Of a stretch of 64,000 nt of DNA, positions 1 to 8,287 are shown one piece after another. Location: assembly GCF_030519375.1 (NCBI RefSeq), contig NZ_JAUMKB010000003.1:362621-426620 (forward strand), read 5' to 3'. The position numbers and the translations under genes were made by a program. The number at the start of each line of letters is the position of its first letter. Positions within the stretch are counted from its first letter, which is position 1. The notes beneath the pieces are model-generated. The model searched no databases, was not told the origin of the DNA, and was given only the letters and a program-made list of their open reading frames with translations. The stretch is from Mucilaginibacter tolerans (GTDB lineage Bacteria; Bacteroidota; Bacteroidia; Sphingobacteriales; Sphingobacteriaceae).

Positions 1-316
1 GTAATAGTACATAATCAGAAGATGTATTTGGCGATTTTACTTTTTCGGTGGTAAATGGTAAGGCCATTTTAAAACAGTAAGCAAAACACCCGGTGCAGAT
101 CAATGCTATTAATGCCAAAACAACTTTATGGCCTATGGTATCAATATTCTCATAAATGAGCAGTCCCAATCCGCTTGTCAGCAGTAAAACGCCAAGGTAA
201 AGTAGCGTTTTTATTTCCCAGTGAACAGAAAACAGATTCTGCTTTTGCTTTATTTTTTCAAATGATTCATCACTGATCAAACCATCGGCGTGAAGATGTT
301 CATACAAGGAGTCCAT
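1..316 (-). CDS. DUF2157-like membrane protein, N-terminal part only
   Basis: The reading frame starts at ATG 316 and runs off the left edge of the window, so only about 105 N-terminal residues are visible. It begins MDSLYEHLHADGLISDESF, followed by a short charged helix and then two hydrophobic segments (about residues 38-56 and 65-85). This layout, a cytoplasmic N-terminal domain followed by membrane helices, resembles the start of DUF2157-type proteins of Bacteroidota. The function is unknown. It is divergent from the sugar transporter gene at 494. The family call is tentative because most of the protein lies outside the window. Confidence 0.6.
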   Translation of the reverse strand, partial: MDSLYEHLHADGLISDESFEKIKQKQNLFSVHWEIKTLLYLGVLLLTSGLGLLIYENIDTIGHKVVLALIALICTGCFAYCFKMALPFTTEKVKSPNTSSDYVLL

Positions 317-493
317 GTGAATTTCAGGTTGCTATCTCAAGTATACTAAAGATTATTCGTTATTCCATCCGGTCTCCTCATTTGCATCACGCAAATATTA
401 GCCAAAAGCTTTTTAAATTTTTTGAAGAAGTTAGGTAATCCTAAAATTTTGATTGATATTAGACATGCTGTCTCTTAGCCTAAATTAGATTTC

Positions 494-1732
494 ATGAAAC
501 GCAGTTATTACATCGTGGCGTTGATAATGCTCACGTTTTTTGTTATATCATTCCTGACCAATGTTATTGGCGCACTCAACGACGATTTTATTAACGGTTT
601 TCACATCAGTGGCTTTTTTGCCTCTTTTTATCCCTTCGCATTTTTCATAGCTTACGGTCTGGTATCTATTCCAACCAGCATGATCCTTGAAAAATATAAG
701 GAGAAAAAGATTATGGTCTTTGGTTTTATCGTCTCCTTCCTGGGGTCTTTGTTATTGGCATTAGATCCAACACCATTAACCACGGCAGTCTCGTTATTCC
801 TGGTGGGCAGTGGAATGGCCATGCTGCAAGTTGTAATTAACCCGTTATTGCGCACTGCCGGTGGCGAAGAACATTATGCTTTTAATTCAGTATTGGCGCA
901 GTTGATATTTGGAGGCGCATCATTTTTAAGCCCGTTAGTCTACTCTTATTTTGTTGTTCATTTCAATGATGCACAAAATAAATTTTTGACTTTGTTTCAT
1001 TCGATAGTGCCCGAAAATCTCCCCTGGGTGTCATTGTATTGGCAATTCGCGGCAATAAGCTTATTGATGATTATCATCATACGCTTAACTAAATTTCCTA
1101 AAGTTGAATTAAAGGAAGATGAAAAGGCAGGAACCTGGGCAACACATTTTGCACTTTTTAAAAGCCCGGTAGTTGTTGCTTTCTTTATTGCTATGATCTG
1201 TTACGTTGGTACCGAGCAAGGTCTTAACAACAATATTTCGGAGTTTTTAAAGACCTATCATGCCTACGATCCAAAAACTACCGGAGCACAAGCACTATCA
1301 TATTTTTGGGGACTGATGCTTGTCGGCGGCATTTTAGGCCTGTTGTTGTTAAAAATAATGGACAGCCGTAAAGTACTTATCGGATTCACTATTGCTGCGT
1401 TAATTTGTTTATCAGCGGGCCTTTTTGGTTCCTCTAAAATATCATTGATGGCCTTTCCGGCCGTGGGCTTCTTTGCTTCTGTTATGTACCCCATAATTTT
1501 TTCACTCGCACTTAATTCTGTTAACGAGCATCATGGCTCATTTGCGGGTATAATGGTTACCGGCATTATTGGGGGAGCCATAATTCCACTTATTATTGGT
1601 GGTATAAGCAGCCTGACCGAACTGCGTTTAGGTATGTCCTTTTTATACCTCACGTTGGGGTATATTTTATGTATCGGTTTTTGGGCAAAACCACTTATTA
1701 CAAATCAAACGGTGTTCGACAAAAAAGATTAA
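494..1732 (+). CDS. sugar MFS transporter (FHS/fucose-permease type)
   Basis: This is a 412-residue inner-membrane protein with about 12 hydrophobic segments, the usual size for the FHS group of the major facilitator superfamily, which imports sugars such as fucose, glucose or N-acetylglucosamine by proton symport. Family-like signatures are the N-terminal MLTFFVISFLTNVIGALNDD segment and the GSGMAMLQVVINPLLR helix around residues 105-120. A ROK-family kinase begins 8 nt after its stop codon, so the two form an operon for uptake and phosphorylation of one sugar. The substrate cannot be read from the sequence. No clear promoter box was recognised in the 177-nt gap upstream. Confidence 0.85.
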   Translation: MKRSYYIVALIMLTFFVISFLTNVIGALNDDFINGFHISGFFASFYPFAFFIAYGLVSIPTSMILEKYKEKKIMVFGFIVSFLGSLLLALDPTPLTTAVSLFLVGSGMAMLQVVINPLLRTAGGEEHYAFNSVLAQLIFGGASFLSPLVYSYFVVHFNDAQNKFLTLFHSIVPENLPWVSLYWQFAAISLLMIIIIRLTKFPKVELKEDEKAGTWATHFALFKSPVVVAFFIAMICYVGTEQGLNNNISEFLKTYHAYDPKTTGAQALSYFWGLMLVGGILGLLLLKIMDSRKVLIGFTIAALICLSAGLFGSSKISLMAFPAVGFFASVMYPIIFSLALNSVNEHHGSFAGIMVTGIIGGAIIPLIIGGISSLTELRLGMSFLYLTLGYILCIGFWAKPLITNQTVFDKKD

Positions 1733-1739
1733 AATATAA

Positions 1740-2585
1740 ATGGAGACAAGAGTTATAGGCATTGATCTTGGGGCAACAAATATCCGCGGTGCCGTAGTTA
1801 TTGGGGATACTTTACTAAATATTGTTTCGGCGCGCATACATAGCGATGGTACAGTGGAGGAAGTTCTGGACGATATTTATCAGGTGGTGGATGCCTTGAT
1901 AGATGATAGCATTGTTGCCATAGGCATAGGTGTACCGAGTGTAGTAGATGTTATCAACGGAACTGTATACGACGTGCAATACATCCCTTCATGGGTGCAG
2001 GTACCTTTGAAAAGATTGATGGAAGAAAGATATCACATTCCGGTTTTTGTAAATAACGATGCCAATTGCTTTGCTGTAGGCGAATATCATTTCGGAAAAG
2101 GAAAAGGCTTCGATTCAGTTATAGGTCTGACATTGGGGACCGGTCTTGGCGCAGGTGTCATCATTAATGGTAAATTATATGCCGGCTACAATTGCGGCGC
2201 TGGTGAGTTTGGCTTATTCAACTACCTGGACAATGTACTGGAGTTTTACGCAAGCGGATCATTCTTTCAGAATGTGTATCAACTGGATGGTGTGCAAGTT
2301 TTTGAAGACGTTCAAAAAGGCGATGCACGTGCATTAGAGCTTTACCGGGAGCTAGGCACACACATCGGTCATGCCATCAAAATGGTAATGTATGCCTACG
2401 ATCCCCAATTAATCATTTTAGGCGGATCAGTGCGCCATGCCTATAATTTCTTTCAGAAAACAATGTCGGAGCAAATCAAAACTTTTGCCTATAGCAAATC
2501 GGCTGAACGGATAAAAGTAGAGGTATCGGCATTGCAAAATAGTGGCATACTGGGTGCCGCCGCTTTGTATTATAATGCGCAATAA
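1740..2585 (+). CDS. ROK-family sugar kinase
   Basis: This 281-residue protein begins with the ASKHA phosphate-1 motif GIDLGATNIRGAVV (residues 7-20). It also has the VNNDANCFAVGEY block with a catalytic-type Asp near residue 103, and the second phosphate motif LTLGTGLGAGVI near 126-137. It probably phosphorylates a hexose or N-acetylhexosamine delivered by the upstream transporter. The zinc-binding loop typical of ROK proteins (a GH followed by CxCGxxGCxE) is absent: the region reads GAGEFGLFNYLDNVLEFYASG. Such zinc-less ROK members exist, but the substrate therefore cannot be predicted by analogy with NagK or glucokinase. It converges on the epimerase gene with an 8-nt gap. Confidence 0.85.
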   Translation: METRVIGIDLGATNIRGAVVIGDTLLNIVSARIHSDGTVEEVLDDIYQVVDALIDDSIVAIGIGVPSVVDVINGTVYDVQYIPSWVQVPLKRLMEERYHIPVFVNNDANCFAVGEYHFGKGKGFDSVIGLTLGTGLGAGVIINGKLYAGYNCGAGEFGLFNYLDNVLEFYASGSFFQNVYQLDGVQVFEDVQKGDARALELYRELGTHIGHAIKMVMYAYDPQLIILGGSVRHAYNFFQKTMSEQIKTFAYSKSAERIKVEVSALQNSGILGAAALYYNAQ

Positions 2586-2593
2586 GACTACCC

Positions 2594-3601
2594 CTATTTA
2601 ACACCTAATCCCGGCTCATTATTCAGCACCCATTTTCCATCCCTAAATTCCGGCATCACAAACGGATTATTTTTGGTCAGCAGCGGCCCGTCTAGGTCGG
2701 CCCAGTCGCATTGAGGAGCAAGAGCAGCTGCAGCTAATGTGGCGCAACTGGTTTCACTCATGCATCCTATCAAAACTTTTAAACCCAGATCTTTTGCTTT
2801 TTGTATCATTTGATGTGCCTCATGCATTCCGCCTGATTTCATCAGTTTTACATTGATGCCGTGATAAACGCCCATTGCTTTTTCTACGTCCGGCAGGCGT
2901 TGTACAGCCTCATCACCAATGATAGGAATAGGACTGCGTTCAGTAAGCCAGGCGTTACTCTCCAGATCAGTTTTTAGCATAGGTTGTTCTATCAGCACTA
3001 CGCCGTGTTCATGCAGCCAGTGAATCATATCGAGGCTTTGTTGCAGGTCGGCCCAACCCTGGTTGGCGTCTACGTAAAGCGGCACATCAGTAACCGATCT
3101 TATAGTTTCGATGAGTTCTTTATCGCTATCCCTGCCCAATTTTACTTTGATCACTTTGCATCCTTCCGCCTCTTTTACCTTTTTAATGATCATTTCTGGT
3201 GTATCGATGCCCACGGTAAAACTCGTAACTGGCATTTTATCGGGGTCGCTGCCCAATATTCGCCAACAAGGTTGCTGTTTAATCTTTCCGCCCAGATCAT
3301 GCAGCGCAATATCCACAGCTGCCTTTACTGCCGGATTTCCTGGGGCAATGCTATCCAGATAATAAATGATAGCATCAAAATCAAAGGGGTATTTGAACTG
3401 CGAAACATCAACCTTGCTTAAAAACTCAGCAGCGCTTTGGTGGTTCTCGCCCAAGTAGGGGACCATAGAGGCTTCGCCATAACCAATTAATCCTTCATAC
3501 TTTATCTGCACAAGCATTAAAGGAGTAGAAGTACGGGAAAATTTAGCAATGGTGAAGGGGTGCTTTAGCTCGAGTTCAAAAGGTTGGTAAGTCAGCTCCA
3601 T
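2594..3601 (-). CDS. L-Ala-D/L-Glu epimerase (enolase superfamily)
   Basis: This 335-residue dipeptide epimerase of the muconate-lactonizing subgroup interconverts L-Ala-L-Glu and L-Ala-D-Glu and takes part in murein peptide recycling. Visible catalytic residues are the Lys pair K152/K154 (VIKVKLG), metal ligands D178, E205 (LIEQP) and D230 (IGDEA), and the opposite-face base K252. The D302-L-D304 pair near the C-terminus is the signature that distinguishes Ala-Glu epimerases. The frame is open 42 codons further upstream, but similarity to the family starts at MELTYQPFELELKHPF, so ATG 3601 is chosen. A divergent gene begins at 3656. Confidence 0.88.
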   Translation of the reverse strand: MELTYQPFELELKHPFTIAKFSRTSTPLMLVQIKYEGLIGYGEASMVPYLGENHQSAAEFLSKVDVSQFKYPFDFDAIIYYLDSIAPGNPAVKAAVDIALHDLGGKIKQQPCWRILGSDPDKMPVTSFTVGIDTPEMIIKKVKEAEGCKVIKVKLGRDSDKELIETIRSVTDVPLYVDANQGWADLQQSLDMIHWLHEHGVVLIEQPMLKTDLESNAWLTERSPIPIIGDEAVQRLPDVEKAMGVYHGINVKLMKSGGMHEAHQMIQKAKDLGLKVLIGCMSETSCATLAAAALAPQCDWADLDGPLLTKNNPFVMPEFRDGKWVLNNEPGLGVK

Positions 3602-3642
3602 GTTAAATTCAAAGCTAAAATATTCATTGAAGATTTCCTGAT

Positions 3643-3650
3643 TATCTTTG
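3643..3650 (+). promoter_or_regulatory. -7 promoter box TATCTTTG
   Basis: The octamer matches the Bacteroidota -7 consensus TANNTTTG and ends only 5 nt before the ATG at 3656. Transcription would then start at or next to the start codon. No TTG is found at the usual distance upstream, so the assignment rests on the box alone. Confidence 0.45.
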
Positions 3651-3655
3651 CGGCC

Positions 3656-4645
3656 ATGCCGGCACACATTTATCACCCTTTCCAGCAATTTAACTTCAGC
3701 AACCGCGTCTGCTTCCTTTCGGGACAAGCTTTATCATCCGAAGAAGAGAAGATACAGGTGTTTCCTGCCTGGCTGATGAGCCGTTACAATTTAGAAGATC
3801 AGCCATTTAAACTGCTGGATGAGAGCTACGCCACCTACAAAGACATGAAGGTTCCTTGTGCAGCCCCGGTAAATGAACAATACCTGGAGCCACTGGAAAC
3901 AGAGATTGCGGCAGCGTTTGATGCCGGTTTTGATGCCCTGAAAGAAGTGGACGAGGTCAAACTTTTCCAATGGGCAGGCAAGCTGTTGTATGGCATTTTG
4001 TTTAACGAGCTGCAAGCTGGTATAAGACAACAACATGCGCAGGGGCAGGAATTCAATATCTCCCAGGCGCTTATTCACAAATTCAGCAATCTGCATCTAA
4101 TGCTGCAAAGCATTTCTCAGCCTATCGTATTCGAAGATTTTAAACCGTTCAGTCTATTTTTGTTTAAGGTGAACAACGAAGAAGATCTTTTTGGTTATCG
4201 CGATGAGATCAACACCTTAACATTCTCTTTGCGGATAAAGAATTTTGGACTTATCATCTGCTTACAGGATAATGGCGCCAACCGTGCTTATCATAAAGAG
4301 ATACTGGAAAAGATTGAAGGACAGCCTCTTCACCCCATCCAGTTTGAAGAGTTTAATGCGCGGATATTTTATTCAGCTTACCTTTTTAACCGTTTGCCAG
4401 AATATAATGTGTTGCCCGCAGGCGACGAAACCTTTATAGAAGCCATGCCGCTGCGCGGAATAAGCAGCAGGCCAATTTTTGATTTCTGGCAAAATAAAAC
4501 TTACGGACAGGTACTGGAGAACTTCTGGAAAAAATGGGGTTATGTTTTGTTCGAAATCATTAAAGACCCAGAAAACCCCATGAGTTTTTTACTGGATGGC
4601 GAAGGCAATTTTATCAATGCATCAGCGATTGAACTCCCTCGGTGA
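3656..4645 (+). CDS. conserved protein of unknown function
   Basis: This 329-residue soluble protein has no recognised domain, signal peptide or membrane segment. It begins MPAHIYHPFQQFNFSNRV. The middle (about residues 95-290) is rich in aromatic and acidic residues. The open frame extends 24 codons upstream, but a promoter box ends 5 nt before ATG 3656 and the upstream residues overlap the divergent epimerase start, so 3656 is the start used. I recognise it only as a Bacteroidota-type hypothetical. Its last 32 nt overlap the end of the rhomboid gene on the other strand. Confidence 0.75.
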   Translation: MPAHIYHPFQQFNFSNRVCFLSGQALSSEEEKIQVFPAWLMSRYNLEDQPFKLLDESYATYKDMKVPCAAPVNEQYLEPLETEIAAAFDAGFDALKEVDEVKLFQWAGKLLYGILFNELQAGIRQQHAQGQEFNISQALIHKFSNLHLMLQSISQPIVFEDFKPFSLFLFKVNNEEDLFGYRDEINTLTFSLRIKNFGLIICLQDNGANRAYHKEILEKIEGQPLHPIQFEEFNARIFYSAYLFNRLPEYNVLPAGDETFIEAMPLRGISSRPIFDFWQNKTYGQVLENFWKKWGYVLFEIIKDPENPMSFLLDGEGNFINASAIELPR

Positions 4646-5246
4646 CCGAGTGCAAAAAATAAGGTACTACCTGTGGTATCAATATAATAGTGATTATAAC
4701 GCCGCTCAGTGCTCCAAAAAAATGCGCATCATGATTGATATTGCCAATCCCCCGTTTAGAGGCATAAGAGCAATAGATCAGATACAAAACACCGAATAAA
4801 ACTGCCGGAATTGGAATCGGCAAAAACAGCAACATCATTTTGCCGAGCGGGTTAAACAATATTGCGCTAAATACCACCGCGCTGATAGCGCCTGAAGCAC
4901 CGAGGCTCCGGTACCAGAAGTCATTCTTGTGCTTCACCACCGAAGGTAAGTCGCTTAATATCAAACTCACTCCGTAAAGAAGGCCGAATTGCCAGTGACC
5001 AATGGTTGCCTCCAGCTGAAATGCAAAGAAGTAGAAGGTCATCATATTAAAGAGCAGGTGCATCCAATCGGCATGGATAAAGCCACTGGTGATCAGCGTA
5101 TAAATATATTTACCACGGTAAACATTGTAAGGCTGCAGAATCAGCCTGGTATACAGGTTGTCATTATAAAAAGCAAAAAGGCTTATCGCTATTGTTACTG
5201 CAAATATGATGCAGGCCACAGGGGCCACGGTGAAGTATTGTTCCAT
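4614..5246 (-). CDS. rhomboid-family intramembrane serine protease
   Basis: This 210-residue polytopic membrane protein has about six transmembrane segments. It carries the rhomboid serine motif GASGA with S118 as nucleophile and the general-base histidine H175 in the AHFFGAL motif of a later helix. The HADWMHLLFNM segment (58-68) supplies the conserved His/Asn of the second helix. It would cleave membrane-spanning substrates within the inner membrane. It starts 4 nt after the stop of the M14 peptidase gene, so the two are probably cotranscribed. Its 3' end overlaps the convergent gene by 32 nt. Confidence 0.9.
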   Translation of the reverse strand: MEQYFTVAPVACIIFAVTIAISLFAFYNDNLYTRLILQPYNVYRGKYIYTLITSGFIHADWMHLLFNMMTFYFFAFQLEATIGHWQFGLLYGVSLILSDLPSVVKHKNDFWYRSLGASGAISAVVFSAILFNPLGKMMLLFLPIPIPAVLFGVLYLIYCSYASKRGIGNINHDAHFFGALSGVIITIILIPQVVPYFLHSVTEGVQSLMH

Positions 5247-5249
5247 TAA

Positions 5250-6995
5250 TTATTGAATATCAAGTTTGATGTCAGTTAATAGCCTGCCTATCGGGTACCT
5301 AAGATAGGTCTTTTCAAAATAGGGTGAATTGCGGTATACAAAATTTAATTGCGCAGCTGCACTATTAGCCATTTGCGGATTTTTCGACTTCTCATTGTCC
5401 AGCTTTTTTTGCAGATCAGGGTTCTTCTTTAACAGAGCGGCAGCATCGTCTTCAAAAACATAATCAGAGAAATATTCCTTTTCGCCAAGAATGGGGTCGA
5501 AGAAGTTCCATGTAAAAAATGAGTCTACGCCCTGTGGTTCCAGGGTCTCAACAATGTACCGGTTTAATGCCTGATTGGTATACACTATGTAATCGCCTTC
5601 ATAAAACCTTACTTTCATATCAACCGGGTTCAGCTTCACATTATTATGCAGGTAATGCCCTTCATAGGGCCTTGAAGGTGTTTTATAATCGGCTATGTAG
5701 TACATCTGCAGATCCAATGTGGTATCGTGCTTTAGGCGATGCACTGCAATATTATTCAGCTTAAACAATTCGATTACTTTTTGCCATGCCTGGGGGATTA
5801 CATAGGCTACGGGCTTATCAGCAGAAACCGTTGGCTTGTAATTATCAAAGTATTTGATGGTTTTGGTATACGGCTTACTGCGATCGTAATATAAGCGCGT
5901 CAGTCCACTTACTTCGCTGGGTTTGTGGCCCGCAGTAAAGCCTTTAAAGCTGAGTGTGTCATATTTACTCTCGTCCAGGCCCCAGTCAAGTGCGAAAGTC
6001 TTCTGGTTTTTTACCTGCTCATCGGCCTTATGCTTTACTTCACCTATTATTTTGGCATCACGCTGACAGATACCGATCAGGTGCTGCATAAAATCGTAAG
6101 TAGCATATACACGTTTATCAAAGGGCTTCAGCATATGTGTTTCTGTAATATAGCTGATGATATTATGCTGGGCGGTATATCCGGTTGCAAAGCGCGGCGT
6201 TTCCAAAAAGCTTACAATACCTGAATCAGGCGTTCCTTTCATTTCTTCTACGTAAGGTGTCATCTCATAACCGCTTTTAGCCATCCGTTTGTATAATTCA
6301 GGCGAAAGCGTTTTTGATGTGTATTCTGCGAGTATAGGATTCTGCTTATCTTTTTGCGTTTCGATGAGCGTCATCACATACTGGTAATCCGCACCGTCAC
6401 TGGTATGGTTATCCAGAAAGACTTCAGGCTGCCAGGTATTCAATATTTTCTCAAATGCCCATGCATTCTGGCTATCCGCTTTAATGAAATCGCGATTCAG
6501 GTCGAGGTTTTTATAATTCCCCCTAAAACCATAAGCACGCGGGCCATTTTGGTTGATACGTGACACTCCGCGATTCAAGCAACCATCGATGTTATATACC
6601 GCAATAAAGCAAAGCACTACATCATTGGGTAGTTTGTTGTTCTTTAACATATCACGCGCAACCATCATACTGGCATCGATGCCTTCCGGTTCGCCGGGAT
6701 GTATGCCATTATTGATAAGCAACACCCGCTTGTTTTGCTTTTTGATCAATGCCGGATCAAACACCCCGCTTTTCGATAAAACGATCAGGCTTAATGGCTT
6801 ACCCACATCGGTGCTTCCGTAATTGATCATCTTCATCTGGCGTGGGTAGAGCTTTGCCAGTTTTTGATAATAACTGATGATCTCGGCGTACGTTGCCGTA
6901 TAGTTTTTGTCGCTGCTTTTTTCGAAAGGAGTTAATTGGGCATTGGCCTGAAAGAAAATAAAAGAGGCCAGCATCGCCGGTATGAGTCGTTTCAT
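5250..6995 (-). CDS. exported M14-family zinc carboxypeptidase
   Basis: This 581-residue protein has a clear signal peptide (MKRLIPAMLASFIFFQANA) and an M14 catalytic domain with zinc ligands H99 and E102 in HPGEPEG and H197 in DNHTSDGADY; R168 in LDLNRDF matches the conserved substrate-binding arginine. The remaining 350 residues form a C-terminal extension common in Bacteroidota homologues. It likely digests peptides in the periplasm or at the surface. A frame start at a TTG (7013) is possible but would overlap the promoter box at 7011-7018, so ATG 6995 is preferred. The rhomboid gene follows after 3 nt. Confidence 0.88.
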   Translation of the reverse strand: MKRLIPAMLASFIFFQANAQLTPFEKSSDKNYTATYAEIISYYQKLAKLYPRQMKMINYGSTDVGKPLSLIVLSKSGVFDPALIKKQNKRVLLINNGIHPGEPEGIDASMMVARDMLKNNKLPNDVVLCFIAVYNIDGCLNRGVSRINQNGPRAYGFRGNYKNLDLNRDFIKADSQNAWAFEKILNTWQPEVFLDNHTSDGADYQYVMTLIETQKDKQNPILAEYTSKTLSPELYKRMAKSGYEMTPYVEEMKGTPDSGIVSFLETPRFATGYTAQHNIISYITETHMLKPFDKRVYATYDFMQHLIGICQRDAKIIGEVKHKADEQVKNQKTFALDWGLDESKYDTLSFKGFTAGHKPSEVSGLTRLYYDRSKPYTKTIKYFDNYKPTVSADKPVAYVIPQAWQKVIELFKLNNIAVHRLKHDTTLDLQMYYIADYKTPSRPYEGHYLHNNVKLNPVDMKVRFYEGDYIVYTNQALNRYIVETLEPQGVDSFFTWNFFDPILGEKEYFSDYVFEDDAAALLKKNPDLQKKLDNEKSKNPQMANSAAAQLNFVYRNSPYFEKTYLRYPIGRLLTDIKLDIQ

Positions 6996-7010
6996 TGAGA
7001 AATGTTTAGG

Positions 7011-7040
7011 CAAATATAAGTTTGGTAGCTTATTAACAAA
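7011..7040 (-). promoter_or_regulatory. promoter of the M14 peptidase/rhomboid unit
   Basis: On the minus strand TTTG (7040-7037) is followed after 18 nt by TATATTTG (7018-7011), a good match to the Bacteroidota -33/-7 pattern. The box ends 15 nt before the ATG at 6995. Confidence 0.55.
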
Positions 7041-7091
7041 CCCGATAGCAGGGATATTACAAAAAATCCCGACTAAGGGATGGACGTTAGA

Positions 7092-7439
7092 TCAATTAAT
7101 CCGTTCGCGGATATTTTTAGGAAGGCTTTTTAATACCAGGTCGTACGAATGATCAATCATATCACAAATTTGCCGGCGGCTAAGTGTCCCATTGGTGTAT
7201 ACGGTATTCCAGTGTTTTTTATTCATGTGGTAACCGGGCTGAATATCCGTATGCTGTTCACGGAGTTCTATCGCACGTTCCGGATCGCATTTTACATTAA
7301 AGCGGTCGCCTTGTGAAAGGCTGGTAAGGAGAAATAGTTTTCCGCCGACTCTGAATACAAGGGTATCTTCTCCAAAGGGCATATCTTCTGTTACCCCGGG
7401 CTTTGCGAGACAATATTCACGTATCTCTTCGATATTCAC
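7092..7439 (-). CDS. MmcQ/YjbR-family protein
   Basis: This is a 115-residue protein of the YjbR-like fold. Typical features are the N-terminal LAKPGVTEDMPFGEDTLVFR block, the CDPERAIELREQ helix and the HWNTVYTNGTL motif. The family has a double-wing DNA-binding-like fold, but its biochemical role is not established. It lies 6 nt downstream of the outer-membrane barrel gene and is probably cotranscribed with it, though the products have no obvious shared role. Confidence 0.85.
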   Translation of the reverse strand: MNIEEIREYCLAKPGVTEDMPFGEDTLVFRVGGKLFLLTSLSQGDRFNVKCDPERAIELREQHTDIQPGYHMNKKHWNTVYTNGTLSRRQICDMIDHSYDLVLKSLPKNIRERIN

Positions 7440-7445
7440 AAGCTA

Positions 7446-8195
7446 TTATAGTTGCCTTATGACTTTAGTGTAAGAAGTAACGTTACCAAAGTTAAATTTA
7501 ACCCCTACAACGATCTGGCTGTATTGATTGGTGGCGTTATTTTTGAATTTACTGGATGGGTCGTCATAGCCATCAAGCCCTTCGCCAAAAACCAGGCTAT
7601 GTGTATAACCGATATTGACAGACATAAAAGGCTCCTCATATTCGTTAAATATCTTGAACTCGTAACCAAAACGCAGGGGAATGGTCAAATTTATACTGCT
7701 ATTACTACCCGGGAAAACGTAAGTCGAGGGGCCATTGTTCGGCAAACCATTAGTTCCATCATATACGTTGGTACGTTGTACTGTATTATTGTTGAAAATA
7801 ATACCGCCACCGCTTCCAAAATAGAAGCCTTTTATTGCGCTGTTGAAATAACTCTCGCTATAATCTATCAGTTCACCCAATTGTATATCGCCGTGCAGGA
7901 TTAGCCCCTCAAAATGGTTGGTATACATCCGGCCGTACTTATCCAGGTTCGGGGTGAGGCCACCGCCGGACAAAGTACCAAACTGTAATTCAGCAGTTAT
8001 TGGAATATATGGACTGTAATTATAAACAAAACTCACACTTTGTCCAATATGATAATCTTGCCGGGCCAAATTGGTGTAGCCCCGCAAATAACTAAAATCT
8101 AAACCTATTCCGAATTCTTTATAGTTATAGCCGATCTGGGCTTTAACCATAATAGCAGAAGACACGAATGTGAAAAGTAAAATGAGTTTTTTCAA
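7446..8195 (-). CDS. outer-membrane beta-barrel protein
   Basis: This 249-residue protein has a signal peptide (MKKLILLFTFVSSAIMVKA) followed by alternating hydrophobic/polar strands rich in Tyr, Gly and Asn. It fits the small outer-membrane beta-barrel proteins of Bacteroidota; its ligand or role is unknown. The start is a TTG at 8195: no ATG lies upstream in frame, and an internal start would remove the signal peptide. It is divergent from pepT across a 92-nt gap. Confidence 0.72.
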   Translation of the reverse strand: MKKLILLFTFVSSAIMVKAQIGYNYKEFGIGLDFSYLRGYTNLARQDYHIGQSVSFVYNYSPYIPITAELQFGTLSGGGLTPNLDKYGRMYTNHFEGLILHGDIQLGELIDYSESYFNSAIKGFYFGSGGGIIFNNNTVQRTNVYDGTNGLPNNGPSTYVFPGSNSSINLTIPLRFGYEFKIFNEYEEPFMSVNIGYTHSLVFGEGLDGYDDPSSKFKNNATNQYSQIVVGVKFNFGNVTSYTKVIRQL

Positions 8196-8287
8196 AGTTT
8201 AAATATTAGTCAATATTTTACAATTTTTGAACCGTGGCTCAATTCGACTCCCAAAAATAAAATTTCTATCCATATAAACACCATTCT

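Noticed and set aside
6996..7013. TTG start for the M14 peptidase, adding six residues.
   Set aside because: The TTG lies inside the TATATTTG promoter box, so it would not be on the transcript.
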